A stretch of 64,000 nt of DNA from Lineus longissimus. Taxonomy: Eukaryota > Nemertea > Pilidiophora > Heteronemertea > Lineidae. The translations under genes were made by a program, and so were the position numbers. The notes beneath the pieces were generated by a model. That model was given only the letters and a program-made list of their open reading frames with translations, was not told the DNA's origin and ran no database searches. Of the stretch, positions 9,910 through 19,081 are shown piece after piece. Position 1 is the stretch's first letter. Each line of letters begins with the position of its first letter. The stretch lies in the NCBI RefSeq assembly GCF_910592395.1, contig NC_088318.1, forward strand, positions 8,930,349 to 8,994,348, read 5' to 3'.

Positions 9910-11384
9910 CTAGCAGCTCTGATCTGTGCATCCATGTGGCGCTTTACATACGGGCATTCCCGCCACAGATGATCTGCAGAGTTGCAGATATTGCATCGTC
10001 GCTCATCTGAAGAAAACCGGCGATCATTCTGGTTGTATCGGCCTCTGCCAGCCCCACGACCACGTCCGCGACCACGAGACGGGAAATTCTCTCCATTTCG
10101 AGATGGATACGACGCCTTCGGTCCATTGTTGTTAGCGTCTGGGCCCAAAGCCGCAACAACCGGAGTGTCAGCTGGAACAGAAGACACCGACTGATTGGTA
10201 GAGAGTAAGTGACTCTCATAAGACTTTGCATGGTCCAAAATTTCAGCGAGGGGTCTGTCTTTGTAGGCATATAGCTTATCACCTAAGGGGGTGTCGCGCA
10301 GAGCCAGGTAGAATTCCAAACCAAGATCTGGTTTAAGGGTGCCGTATGCACGCTTGGAATAAAGACTTAGCCTAAAAGAGAGGTCGTCCAGAGTCTCCCC
10401 TTCCTCTCTCCTCGTATCGCGAAGTTTTGTCATCCACAGGGAACGTTCCCCGACATAATGCTTCTCAAGAGCCTTGACAAGGGAGTCAAATGTCACCTGT
10501 ATGCCTTGTAAGTCCATGTTGGCTAGAACCTTGGCAGCCTTGCCTTCAAGTTTCTCACGGAGGCTGGTCAATTTTTCCTCCTTGGTCCAAGCCACGGTAA
10601 TAGCATTAAAATTGGCAATGTAGGCCTCAAAATCAGTTTTCGTGTCATCAAAAGCAGGAATTTTTGGGCGTCGCCTTTTAACAAACGATTCATCCTTGCC
10701 GCCAAAAGAACAATTAGAATAATTATTTACCACAGGTGGTGGGGCAGTGGTGTCCACAGCATCATAGAAGTTATCTAATACTGGCATTGTAGTAGATGGG
10801 CGAGTGGGAGTCATTGCGACTGGGTGGGGTTGAAGTGATGGCGATGCAGTTAACTCATCCTGTCGAGGTACGGCCTGAGGTAACTGTCGAAAATGCTCTT
10901 TACTCTGATGTACATCAGCAAAGGTAACATGTGATGCTGTCTGTGGAGTAGGTACCGTCGCTACGGAAACAGGGTTGTCTGCAGAGTGTGACTGAAAAAC
11001 TGGTGGCAATTGTGCATAGCCGGTATACATGTTACCAGCTGCTGCGTCGCTCCGAGGTGTTGACGTTCGCTGGTAAGGTGCAGCTGCATAGGTCTCCTCC
11101 ATGGGTACCTGTTCATAGGATGTCCTGTTCCCTATTGCTGCTATACTCACTGAAAGGGCCGAAAAAACATCTACCAGTTTCTTCCTTATAGTTCCCAACA
11201 GCCCTAAAGCAGGTGGAGCAATCATCCTAGGTCCATCCTCACCATTGAGATCCCGCTGTCGCTGTATCACAGGAACCACGCCAGGAAGCTGTCGATGTCG
11301 TAGTCGCATACCCTCCTGCATAGCCGGTACATCCTCCTGCACATCCTCGTACACCTCTACATCCTCGCCATCTTGATCGGCCAT
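9858..11384 (-). CDS. gag: Gypsy Gag with CCHC zinc knuckle
   Basis: This 508-residue structural protein should form the particle and bind element RNA. It has an acidic N-terminus, a low-complexity Pro/Thr/Gln region to about residue 230, a capsid-like part (about 235-385, including RRPKIPAFDDTKTDFEAY and later RDTRREEGETLDDLSFRL), an Arg/Gly-rich stretch (about 439-455), and one zinc knuckle CNICNSADHLWREC (C-x2-C-x4-H-x4-C, residues 464-477). This order is normal for Ty3/gypsy Gag. It starts at ATG 11384 and ends just inside the open pol frame. Confidence 0.93.
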   Translation of the reverse strand: MADQDGEDVEVYEDVQEDVPAMQEGMRLRHRQLPGVVPVIQRQRDLNGEDGPRMIAPPALGLLGTIRKKLVDVFSALSVSIAAIGNRTSYEQVPMEETYAAAPYQRTSTPRSDAAAGNMYTGYAQLPPVFQSHSADNPVSVATVPTPQTASHVTFADVHQSKEHFRQLPQAVPRQDELTASPSLQPHPVAMTPTRPSTTMPVLDNFYDAVDTTAPPPVVNNYSNCSFGGKDESFVKRRRPKIPAFDDTKTDFEAYIANFNAITVAWTKEEKLTSLREKLEGKAAKVLANMDLQGIQVTFDSLVKALEKHYVGERSLWMTKLRDTRREEGETLDDLSFRLSLYSKRAYGTLKPDLGLEFYLALRDTPLGDKLYAYKDRPLAEILDHAKSYESHLLSTNQSVSSVPADTPVVAALGPDANNNGPKASYPSRNGENFPSRGRGRGRGAGRGRYNQNDRRFSSDERRCNICNSADHLWRECPYVKRHMDAQIRAARDVGQPSGTDVTTSSNQ

Positions 11385-11838
11385 GGTTGTGCTATATTAT
11401 CAGACCCAAGTCTGCAACACACACAGTCTAATGATAAACAAAATAAGAGCCTACCTGTGCAACTGTAACAGATGTCGGCAGGCAGACATGCAGCCCAGTC
11501 ATTTACCAGTATCACAACCTTACATTCATAATACTCTTACCACCATCCACAATACACCGTACACACAACCATGATCATTCCCTGAAGAAGAAAATATAGC
11601 TGGTTGTACCGTAATATGACAATGCAAAAATATTATCGAGCTGTGTAAAAATTTAGTTCTTACTTAAGTGGTTCATTCCAATGTCACTTTCTAAACAAAA
11701 ATAATAAGAATACTTTCATGAATTTCTTCAAATTTACAACGGATGCAGAAAATGTTCAAAATGACTTCAAATATTATCAATCAAACCAAACCAGTCCACA
11801 ATGATGAAATATCAGTATCGATGCAGCTCCATCAGTCA
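11385..11838 (-). other. Spacer between SGNH ORF and gag
   Basis: No convincing ORF is seen. It could hold a splice site, an internal ribosome entry element or simply leader sequence. Confidence 0.4.
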
Positions 11839-12483
11839 TTAGTTGTGCTGTAGTCGTCTCACTCGCCTCATCCCGAGAAGCACAGCTTGCCGCATGCTGA
11901 AGTTATACAGGGATAGTCCCTCCTGAGACGTGAAATGAATGGCATCACCCGACAGCCGGTCCTGTAGATTAACCAACACCGAGCGATCGTGTTTAAACGG
12001 AATGATACGACGATTGTCAGCGAGGGCTGACCGGACTGCAAAATTGAAGCGTTCCCTCCTCTGAGAAAAATCTGGTGCAACGTGAAGACCACGTCGAGAT
12101 TGCCGTCTATCCACTACCAAACACAAGACCACTGCTGATACACGATACACATCGACCAATTCCTGAGCAAATTCCACTAGTTGCCTGGCCAGATATTCAG
12201 GTGAAAAATTGTGGGCGTCTACCAAATCGTTAGTACCCAGTTCAATAACAACAAGGTCCGGAGGTTTGGCCACTATAAATGTACGAATAAATGCACGCCC
12301 TTCAGAGTCGATCTTTAAACCACCACGGCCACAAATTTGAACATACTCTCGGGGAACTCCAAGATAAGGACCAAAGTTAAAAGAAGTGCCTACCCACCGA
12401 GGCAAACCATGAAAGTTAATCATATATTCCTTGTAGCGGCGAACAAACGAATGTCCTACTACGAGCACATGCATGGTAGACAC
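11839..12483 (-). CDS. SGNH/GDSL-like hydrolase ORF within the gypsy element
   Basis: The 214-residue ORF lies between the 5' LTR/PBS and gag, on the same strand. SGNH blocks are visible in order: block I VVGHSFVRR (nucleophile S12), block II CGRGGLKI (Gly about 54-55), block III ELGTNDL (N85), and block V GDAIHFT (D180, H183). All four expected catalytic or oxyanion positions are present, so an active esterase or acetylhydrolase is plausible; the substrate is unknown. The frame is intact, and it lies 216 bp from the LTR and about 450 bp from gag. SGNH domains are known in ORF1 of CR1-type LINEs and in some tyrosine-recombinase retrotransposons, but are not a standard gypsy component. An esterase acting in particle or cell entry would be speculation. 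Confidence 0.8.
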   Translation of the reverse strand: MSTMHVLVVGHSFVRRYKEYMINFHGLPRWVGTSFNFGPYLGVPREYVQICGRGGLKIDSEGRAFIRTFIVAKPPDLVVIELGTNDLVDAHNFSPEYLARQLVEFAQELVDVYRVSAVVLCLVVDRRQSRRGLHVAPDFSQRRERFNFAVRSALADNRRIIPFKHDRSVLVNLQDRLSGDAIHFTSQEGLSLYNFSMRQAVLLGMRRVRRLQHN

Positions 12484-12682
12484 AGCGTCATGTTATCGCA
12501 ATCACTGTACATTACACATAGCCAGAGCATGTATGTGTATCGTATAACATACTACATAGGACGCTGCGTGAGGACATCCATTTCAAAGACAAAGTTCCAG
12601 CCACCTAGAAAATGTAGGGGCCTATAAATATCGAAATCGTTCAGGTGAAATTCATTATTATCATCATCCAGGTCGAGTTTAA

Positions 12683-12696
12683 GCCGAGGGTCGCCA
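12683..12696 (-). other. Primer binding site
   Basis: On the minus strand TGGCGACCCTCGGC starts 2 nt inside the 5' LTR. TGG pairs with the tRNA CCA end. The first 8 nt (TGGCGACC) resemble tRNA-Arg-primed gypsy elements, but the rest is not a clear match, so the tRNA is uncertain. Confidence 0.65.
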
Positions 12697-12698
12697 GA

Positions 12699-12866
12699 TG
12701 TGCGGTATTTCCCAGCTTTGGGCCTCGCAACAAAAGGGAAATCACACGTGTTTTGAGTTCACAAAACGGTACTACTTTTATTTACCAGCTCACCAAACTG
12801 GTGTCACAACGTATTGCCAGAGGGCAGCACCAACACGTGCTGTTCTGGCGTCCCAGATATGATACA
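12699..12866 (-). repeat. Gypsy 5' LTR, inner copy (168 bp)
   Basis: This is the direct partner of 4306-4473. It is flanked on the internal side by the PBS. It is copy 1 of an alternating series reaching 13394. Confidence 0.9.
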
Positions 12867-13394
12867 CCATGATACAGGTGTCAGGGTGGTGTATCATATC
12901 TGGGACGCCAGAACAGCACGTGTTGGTGCTGCCCTCTGGCAATACGTTGTGACACCAGTTTGGTGAGCTGGTAAATAAAAGTAGTACCGTTTTTACTTTT
13001 ATTTACCAGCTCACCAAACTGGTGTCACAACGTATTGCCAGAGGGCAGCACCAACACGTGCTGTTCTGGCGTCCCAGATATGATACACCATGATACAGGT
13101 GTCAGGGTGGTGTATCATATCTGGGACGCCAGAACAGCACGTGTTGGTGCTGCCCTCTGGCAATACGTTGTGACACCAGTTTGGTGAGCTGGTAAATAAA
13201 AGTAGTACCGTTTTGTGAACTCAAAACACGTGTGATTTCCCTTTTGTTGCGAGGCCCAAAGCTGGGAAATCACACGTGTTTTGAGTTCACAAAACGGTAC
13301 TACTTTTATTTACCAGCTCACCAAACTGGTGTCACAACGTATTGCCAGAGGGCAGCACCAACACGTGCTGTTCTGGCGTCCCAGATATGATACA
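12867..13394. repeat. Four extra LTR copies in alternating orientation
   Basis: After the inner LTR come: a 23-bp spacer (12867-12889), an inverted partial LTR (12890-12993), a direct partial LTR (12994-13087), the same 23-bp spacer (13088-13110), an inverted near-full LTR (13111-13270), and a direct LTR fragment (13264-13394) ending exactly at the right TSD. The last inverted/direct junction shares the microhomology GGGAAAT. The series forms nested hairpins. Confidence 0.88.
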
Positions 13395-13410
13395 CCACAG
13401 ATCGAAGAGG

Positions 13411-13592
13411 TACAGTTGAACATCCCTTAGTGGACACCTTCCTATCAAGGACAACCTCTCTATAAAGGACGAGTTTTGGTCCCAAATGGGTTGTTTCCAT
13501 TCAATTTCACCTCTCTAATCAGGACAACTCTCTGTTAAGGACATCAGTTGTTAGTCCTGTGGGTGTCCTTAATATTGAGGTTCTAATGTACA
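13411..13592. mobile_element. Diverged mariner-like MITE (TACAGT...TGTACA type)
   Basis: It shares the CCTCTCTAT-AAGGACA theme and the overall plan of the better-preserved element at 40190-40371, including repeated AGGACA motifs and termini TACAGTTGAAC and GAGGTTCTAATGTACA. It has no coding capacity. Confidence 0.6.
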
Positions 13593-13737
13593 TTGTAAAT
13601 TATTGTTGCTAAATTTGCATCGCTTCTGAGAACTTCATTACTCTACAGGCATTGCATAAAAAATATTGAGTTGAGAGAAGAGCGTCAACAAGGACATTAT
13701 TAGCTCTATAAACAATATTGGGCAATTGTAATGTAAG

Positions 13738-13890
13738 TAGGAGGAAACCGGAGACCCGGAGGAAACCTTCATTGTTGAAGAGAGTTGCCCTCTCTAGTAT
13801 CACATGAGTATACTGGGACCGATCGGTAATCGGACCCGGGACCTCAGAGGTGACAGGCGCTGATGTTACCACTGCGCCTCTCTGACAGCC
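13738..13890 (-). repeat. Candidate tRNA-derived SINE fragment
   Basis: The stretch GGACCCGGGACCTCAGAGG followed by GACAGGCGCTGATGTTACCACTGCGCC resembles a reverse-complement tRNA-like head with a B box. A weaker relative lies at 3428-3562. No A box or tail was confirmed. Confidence 0.35.
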
Positions 13891-14083
13891 CAGGCATTAA
13901 ATGCTGTGATTTAATCTCTGGAATGTGCCATTTTTGCAAGACACACTTGATAGAATTCAAGGACCGTGGGAGAACTAACATTTAAAAAAATATTCTCTAA
14001 GTTGATGACCCATGAGGTGATTCAGCAGTTGCAATTGTTATCATATTACTGTGTGATTTTTAATTATTTTTGTATGTTTTCAG

Positions 14084-15250
14084 GAAATTCAGGCATTGGA
14101 AGTCTTATACAAGGTACTTATTTTTTTTGTTATTGGGAAGTCAAAGCGATGGTGAATCTAACAAAGCTGAGTATCTGGACGTCACAGGTATCACAATTCC
14201 ATAAGATCACTTGATAAAATTAGCACAATTGATTCATGCCTTTTTTCATATGAGACACACGTAGATTACATGACTTGACAAGTCATCAAACATGTACCCT
14301 GGTGACAGCCAGCACCTTTAACGTAATGCCAGTATGCCATAGTTTTTCTGTCTGCATGGGTTATGTCCTTATTTTCCTATTTTTGTATACAGAAGGGTAC
14401 ACTGAGGAAGAAGCAGTGCTATTGCTTCACTGGATGAGCATAGTACAGAGGTGGATGCGGAAGATGCTGGAATGGCATTTATGCTTCAAGCCATTAGTAA
14501 GAGGAAGCACAAGGGTAAAATTCAGTATCTTGTGCAATGGTCCAATGGGGAGCCGCCATCATGGCAGTACAGTCAAGATGTGGATCCAATAGTTAAGAAG
14601 GACTTCAACACTAAAAAAAAGTGAGTAGTCTTAATTGATGATTCAGAAACTTAGCAGTGTTTTGGTTTTTTTAGAAACAATTCATATACTTAGTTCCAAC
14701 TAGCAAATTTATCTGAGCCTGAAAATAGCAGGCATACCATTGGCATTGGTTACTCACATGTTACTCATATTTGGTCTTTTGGAAATAAACTTCTTTGTCT
14801 ACCCAGCTTTAGATGAATGTGTGGGGATACTAGCGCTTCAAGTAATTCTTAACAAATCATATAGCTGGCCAAATCATAGTGTTGCAACTTTCATGACATG
14901 TTCTTGCAACACAATCAAAAGTGGAGTCTGCTGACATCTTGTCATCAGTTGTTGATTGATGGGTGACATCTTGATGTGATGTAATACCATTGTTATTTTA
15001 CATAGTTTGTTTTTATACTGGTCTTAAAAGGAACCATAGTTGTGGTGCCCCAGAGAGGATGTTGCTGAATTCAATCCGACACTGTTTAAGTCAAATTTCA
15101 TTCTTTTAGTTATGTTTTGATACGGATATTTTGATACTCCTGTAGTAATGTTTTAAGTTGTTCTACATTTTATACCTTGATCTCCATTTCAGGTTCGTCA
15201 TGATTGGGACGCTTGGAGTTCTGTTGTGCTTGGGAGCCATATATAGTTGA
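14084..15250 (+). CDS. Host-type gene, 3' exons: chromodomain with hydrophobic C-terminal tail
   Basis: E4 is 14084-14113 (TTTTCAG acceptor, CAAG|GTACTT donor, 30 nt, phase 1 to 1). E5 starts at 14407 or 14449, both phase 1, and ends 14620 before GTGAGT. E6 is 15193-15250 (TTTCAG acceptor). The E5/E6 join is phase 2 to 2 and gives KKDFNTKKK followed by the hydrophobic tail FVMIGTLGVLLCLGAIYS and a stop. E5 encodes acidic sequence, then a chromodomain-like segment: AISKRKHKGKIQYLVQW, NGEPPSWQYSQDVDPIV. Chromodomains normally bind methylated histone tails; the usual aromatic cage is only partly evident. The tail is long and apolar enough to be a tail anchor, which would be unusual. A stronger-looking acceptor at 14392 leads to a stop in this frame, so alternative splicing or a pseudogene remains possible. 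Confidence 0.5.
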
Positions 15251-16006
15251 ATTTCCCTCGCTAGACAGACTTGCTTTTAAAAACTCTCAGGGATCTATTA
15301 GCCATGCTGTGTTGCCGGTCTTATCCAAAAATAATTTTACGCGGTTGGAGTTCAGAAGATAATTTCATCTACATGTATCAGTTGTTTCAAAACTATTGTG
15401 ATTTTGCCATTGGTGAAATATTGTTGTTCATGTGGTAATAAGATTCTTGATTTGCATCAAAAGAAAAATGCACCACCTGGTTTGTCCTATGGATAGACAA
15501 CAAATTTGAAAAAATGCGTGGATTGATTTGTACGTGCACCACTGATTCAATTCTAGTTAATTAACCTCGAAATTTGGTTAATATGATTTCCTATTTTCCT
15601 TTTTACCTGATAAACACATTTTAATTTGTCATACTTGACTATAATGAGTGCACATTTTGGCTGTTTTCTTCTGAGGCAGCAATTCTCCCGTTGATGTGGA
15701 AGGCCTGATAAGATTCTTGACAATCTCTGGAATTGATTCTCCTGGGTAAATAGTGATGGTTATATAATCAGAATTTTGTAACTTTTGAAACTTGCATAAT
15801 GTTCCCCTGTTTAAATGATACCTGGGATACAAAATTTCGGTTTTGTTGGGTTCCTAATTTTGCCCCCACTGACTTTTGTATTCTTGCTGTACTTGGATGC
15901 TTGTACTTAAAATTGTGGCTTGTTGTATATAAAAGGTCAAATGTCCATTAGACTGAGTTGATTGGGTGTAGCCTCATCTGTTCATTGGATGCCATTAGAA
16001 GTACTG
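15251..16006. other. 3' flank of the chromodomain gene, no gene seen
   Basis: This is AT-rich sequence without a recognisable ORF or repeat. It probably includes the 3' UTR, but no clear AATAAA was found close to the stop. Confidence 0.4.
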
Positions 16007-17806
16007 TTAACTCTTTCGCGTCCGCTCCCGGGCATGGCCGGGTTGCGTTCCCAACAGTTGACGGCCGCTCCCGGCCATGTCCGGGACCCTATCTTCCCCG
16101 ATTCAAATGCTTGTAGAGCCTACTATGTGTACTAGGGATAAAATACGAGCACACCGTCTGCTTCGTAGATAGTATCGCCATCTATACAAATTTTGACACC
16201 TTATATTGGCGGTTTGGGAGCTGGTATTGACCTTTTAGTCGGGCATCTTACCACGTGCATGGTGTGATATTTGTTCCAGGTTTTCGATTTTGCTAGCCAT
16301 AGGTAAAAGCCCTATCTACACATGTAACTGTTACTAACACGTAGTTTTAAGTCCAGAAGTCTCAGAAATACATTGATTGCCAGTTTTAGCTAGGATTTCA
16401 GTGGTTTTAGTGATGTTTTTGTGAGGCCACGTGCTGAACAGTTCAGGCCTATGCTATACAGCCTCCCTTCTTCATCAGATTATACGATTTGTACACTATA
16501 TTTTTCTCTCTTGCATGTTTTATGCATTTCTCAGTGATCTCAAATGCATCCTGAGGATTGTGATTTGCCAAGGTATGGGTGTTTGAAGGCTTCAGGTACC
16601 TTTTTGTTGGAGTGGCCCAAACCCTGAAGTATAACAGGACATATATATTGTAATGTTTCTCATCATCAAAGTGCACTTGTCCCTGCAGGTATTTTGTGAG
16701 CCAAATCAAAGTGGCTTAGTTAGAAAACACTTACCGGTATTCTTTTCAGAAAAGATGGAAACTGATGAGATAGCCCAGATTTTTATGCATATGGATTCTG
16801 AAGATGATTTTGGGGGAGATAGCGACGATGAAGACGATCAGATGGATTATCAAAGTGCAAGCCCTGAACCTCTGATTCTCTGATGCAGGAGATGCTGTGA
16901 GGCTGGAGGCAAGATACTCTGAGCATTGGCCTGAAGATCTTCCTTTTCAGGATGCTACACCTGGGGTGAAGAGACGGAGGAAGTTGCGCATTTGTGCACA
17001 ATGTCGAAAGGATCCAAATCCATATGTTGTGAACCACGACCTTCCACGTGTTCCCCCCAGGCCGGAGTCATCAGTCCAATGCCTTAAGTGCCAGGTAGCC
17101 CTCCACATCACCCCCTGCTTCAAGCTGTGGCATACATCTGCCTAATTAATTCAACAAACAAGCTGGTAATTGAAAAGTGTTTTTTTAGCATTTATCAGCT
17201 ATGATCCGAATCATGCCCCCCACGACCCCCAAGCCCGGGGGGGGGGGGATACAACAAAAGCTTGTCTTCTATATTGTTCTTTGAATGTTTCCTCCCAAAA
17301 TTTAATGTTTTCAGTGATAAATAACTAAAGGTAAACCATTTTGATTCATTTCAAAACCGTTCATAATCATTGAAAAATGTGAAAAAAATTTCGACCCTTG
17401 CACTCAGTTACTATAATATTTTGCCTACAAGGGTTTAATCTTTTGACCTGAAACACTACATGCTATTAGCTTATGTTCTTATCATCATTTCCTGAAAGTT
17501 TCAAAGCTGTATTGAGTGAAATAAACTTTCTAAACGTTTTCAAGTGAAAACAAGGAAAATTTCCCTTTTTGCACCGAATGACCCCAGATTTTAGACCCCA
17601 AGGGGTTAAAATTTTTGAAAACTTTGACTATGTTCATGTAGCTAAAGGTCTTGCCATTAGTTTGTAAAAGTGTCGCCTTCATATTCCGAGCAACAAAAGT
17701 TCTATGATTTTTTTAGCAAAAAATTTCTTTTTCTGCATTCTTCCAAAAAAGTATGCGGCCAGAGACTACGGTACACTATAAAAGTATGTGGACGCGAAAG
17801 GGTTAA
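16007..17806 (+). mobile_element. piggyBac-like element, internally deleted
   Basis: The element is flanked by TTAA at 16007-16010 and 17803-17806. Its terminal inverted repeats are CTCTTTCGCGTCC (16011-16023) and GGACGCGAAAGGG (17790-17802), matching at 12 of 13 positions. Second-order inverted GC-rich motifs lie just inside the left end (CCGCTCCCGGGCATGGCCGGG, given in part by position 16022-16043). It holds N- and C-terminal pieces of a transposase but not the catalytic core. Confidence 0.85.
16755..17145 (+). pseudogene. piggyBac transposase remnant (N-terminal acidic part and C-terminal Cys-rich domain)
   Basis: The piece 16755-16883 encodes METDEIAQIF and an Asp/Glu-rich stretch typical of piggyBac transposase N-termini, then stops. 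The piece 16897-17145, in another frame, encodes HWPEDLPFQ, then RRRKLRICAQCRK, CLKCQVALHITPCFKLWH and a stop. This matches the C-terminal piggyBac cysteine-rich domain (C-x2-C ... C-x2-C-x4-H-x3-C ... H). The DDD catalytic core between the two pieces is missing, so the product cannot transpose by itself; the TIRs could still be mobilised in trans. Note the long poly-G run at about 17238-17248. Confidence 0.75.
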
Positions 17807-18955
17807 GGGCCAGTTTATGCTTTGTCACGAAATAAAAATGTTAAGCTCTGTGGTCATGATTATGTCTTGAAAGACAGCTTGATGATTGGGTGTTTCTCTT
17901 CGGCCAAAACAACATTTTTGCCAAGAAGATTTGGCCGTCTCTTGTTCTGAACTCTTTAATTGTTAGTGTTAAACAAATTCTGGTGCAGACTAATTTTGTT
18001 ACCCAGAGTGCATGGTATTTTACTGTGCTGCATTTTACACTTACGAAATATATCTCCCTTTCTAAGATGTGCCTCTTGTTTTTGTTTGTGTTCACAATGT
18101 TTTTTTTCCGGGAAAACCAGCCTCTAGAATAAGGCATTATCAGTGACACTGAAAGTCTACTGTCTTGCTGCTTGTGTTTCTGAGGTTCGTTAAGCCTATG
18201 TTTATTAGTCTCCGCCATCGGCTGAGACTTTTGTATTAGGGTATTATTCTCCTCAAGTTATTCTCCTCAAGAAATTATTCCAGCAAACTCTCGTCTCCAG
18301 GTGAAAGCTTCATATGTACATGAACACGGCAATGCATTGCAAAACATCGATAAAACGAGGGTGTCCATGAACTAAGAAGTCAATCTGGGTTACAGCCGCG
18401 AAAGTGATATGGGCATGCATAGCGCAATACATGTAAATTTTTAACCAATAAACCTCGCCATACCGGCACGATGACTGGTGCCCCGCGTTATGTGTATTAC
18501 ATATTGGCTGCACATATGGAGGAACATAATGGATAAAGACCAGGGACTAGTCTACACCATCGAAGCATTTTTCTATAATACCGGTAAATATAATATAATA
18601 TTTGGAGTTTATGGGCTATGAAATAAGAAAAAACGGCAGTGAATTAAAGCGGCTGAGTTTCAAGAATGTGTTCTTCCCTTCTGGACACTTTATGTTGCCT
18701 TGATCAGTCGTATTTCGCACATAAATCATCGCTCCGCTGAAGTGAGAGTGCGATGTTTTTGTTTTGTTTTTGTCAACATGCATGGCTGTGTGCATTCACG
18801 GCTGATCATCCATGCACTGGATTTTGGTCGGAGAGCATTTTTAGTTCCTGGACGTATAGTTAGTCCACGTTATTCGGTGAAAATGTGCTGTAGGCCTACC
18901 GACGTGGATCTATAGCACTTTCCACAGTATGTGGCGAATTTAAGTCGGCCTGTGG
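17807..18955. other. No gene recognised
   Basis: Only short, unconvincing ORFs and no clear repeat structure are seen. Confidence 0.4.
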
Positions 18956-18987
18956 CTCATATCTTTATTTACCTCTTGCAGTAACCA

Positions 18988-19081
18988 TGTCATCGCCGCC
19001 ATCATCATCATCATCATCAGCTTCACCCTTGAAGATAACGTACTCCACAACCACAAATTACACCACCCCTTCAAAGTAAAC
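18988..19081 (+). CDS. Short Ser/Thr-rich ORF, doubtful
   Basis: An ATG in CCATGTCATCGCC opens a roughly 30-codon ORF encoding a Ser-rich run (from a TCA microsatellite) and a Thr-rich tail, ending in TAA. A related CACCCTTGAAG motif recurs about 95 bp downstream. It may be only a microsatellite by-product, since no larger gene context is visible. Confidence 0.2.

Larger units (their letters stand above)
4301..13399 (-). mobile_element. Ty3/gypsy LTR retrotransposon with SGNH accessory ORF and amplified 5' LTR
   Basis: The element lies on the minus strand between 5-bp target duplications CCACA (4301-4305 and 13395-13399). The LTRs are only 168 bp (4306-4473 and 12699-12866), begin TGTATC and end GCACA in element orientation, and differ at about one position, so the insertion is recent. 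In element order there is 5' LTR, PBS, SGNH-like ORF, gag, pol, about 1.4 kb of non-coding DNA, a purine tract, and 3' LTR. Both gag and pol are open. Four further LTR copies in alternating orientation lie between the 5' LTR and the right TSD (12867-13394). It sits antisense in intron 3 of the predicted chromodomain gene. Confidence 0.92.

Noticed and set aside
14393-14592. Alternative frame after the stronger acceptor at 14392 (GYTEEEAVLLLHW)
   Set aside because: It destroys the chromodomain and ends in a stop before the donor, so the other frame is preferred, although this acceptor looks better.
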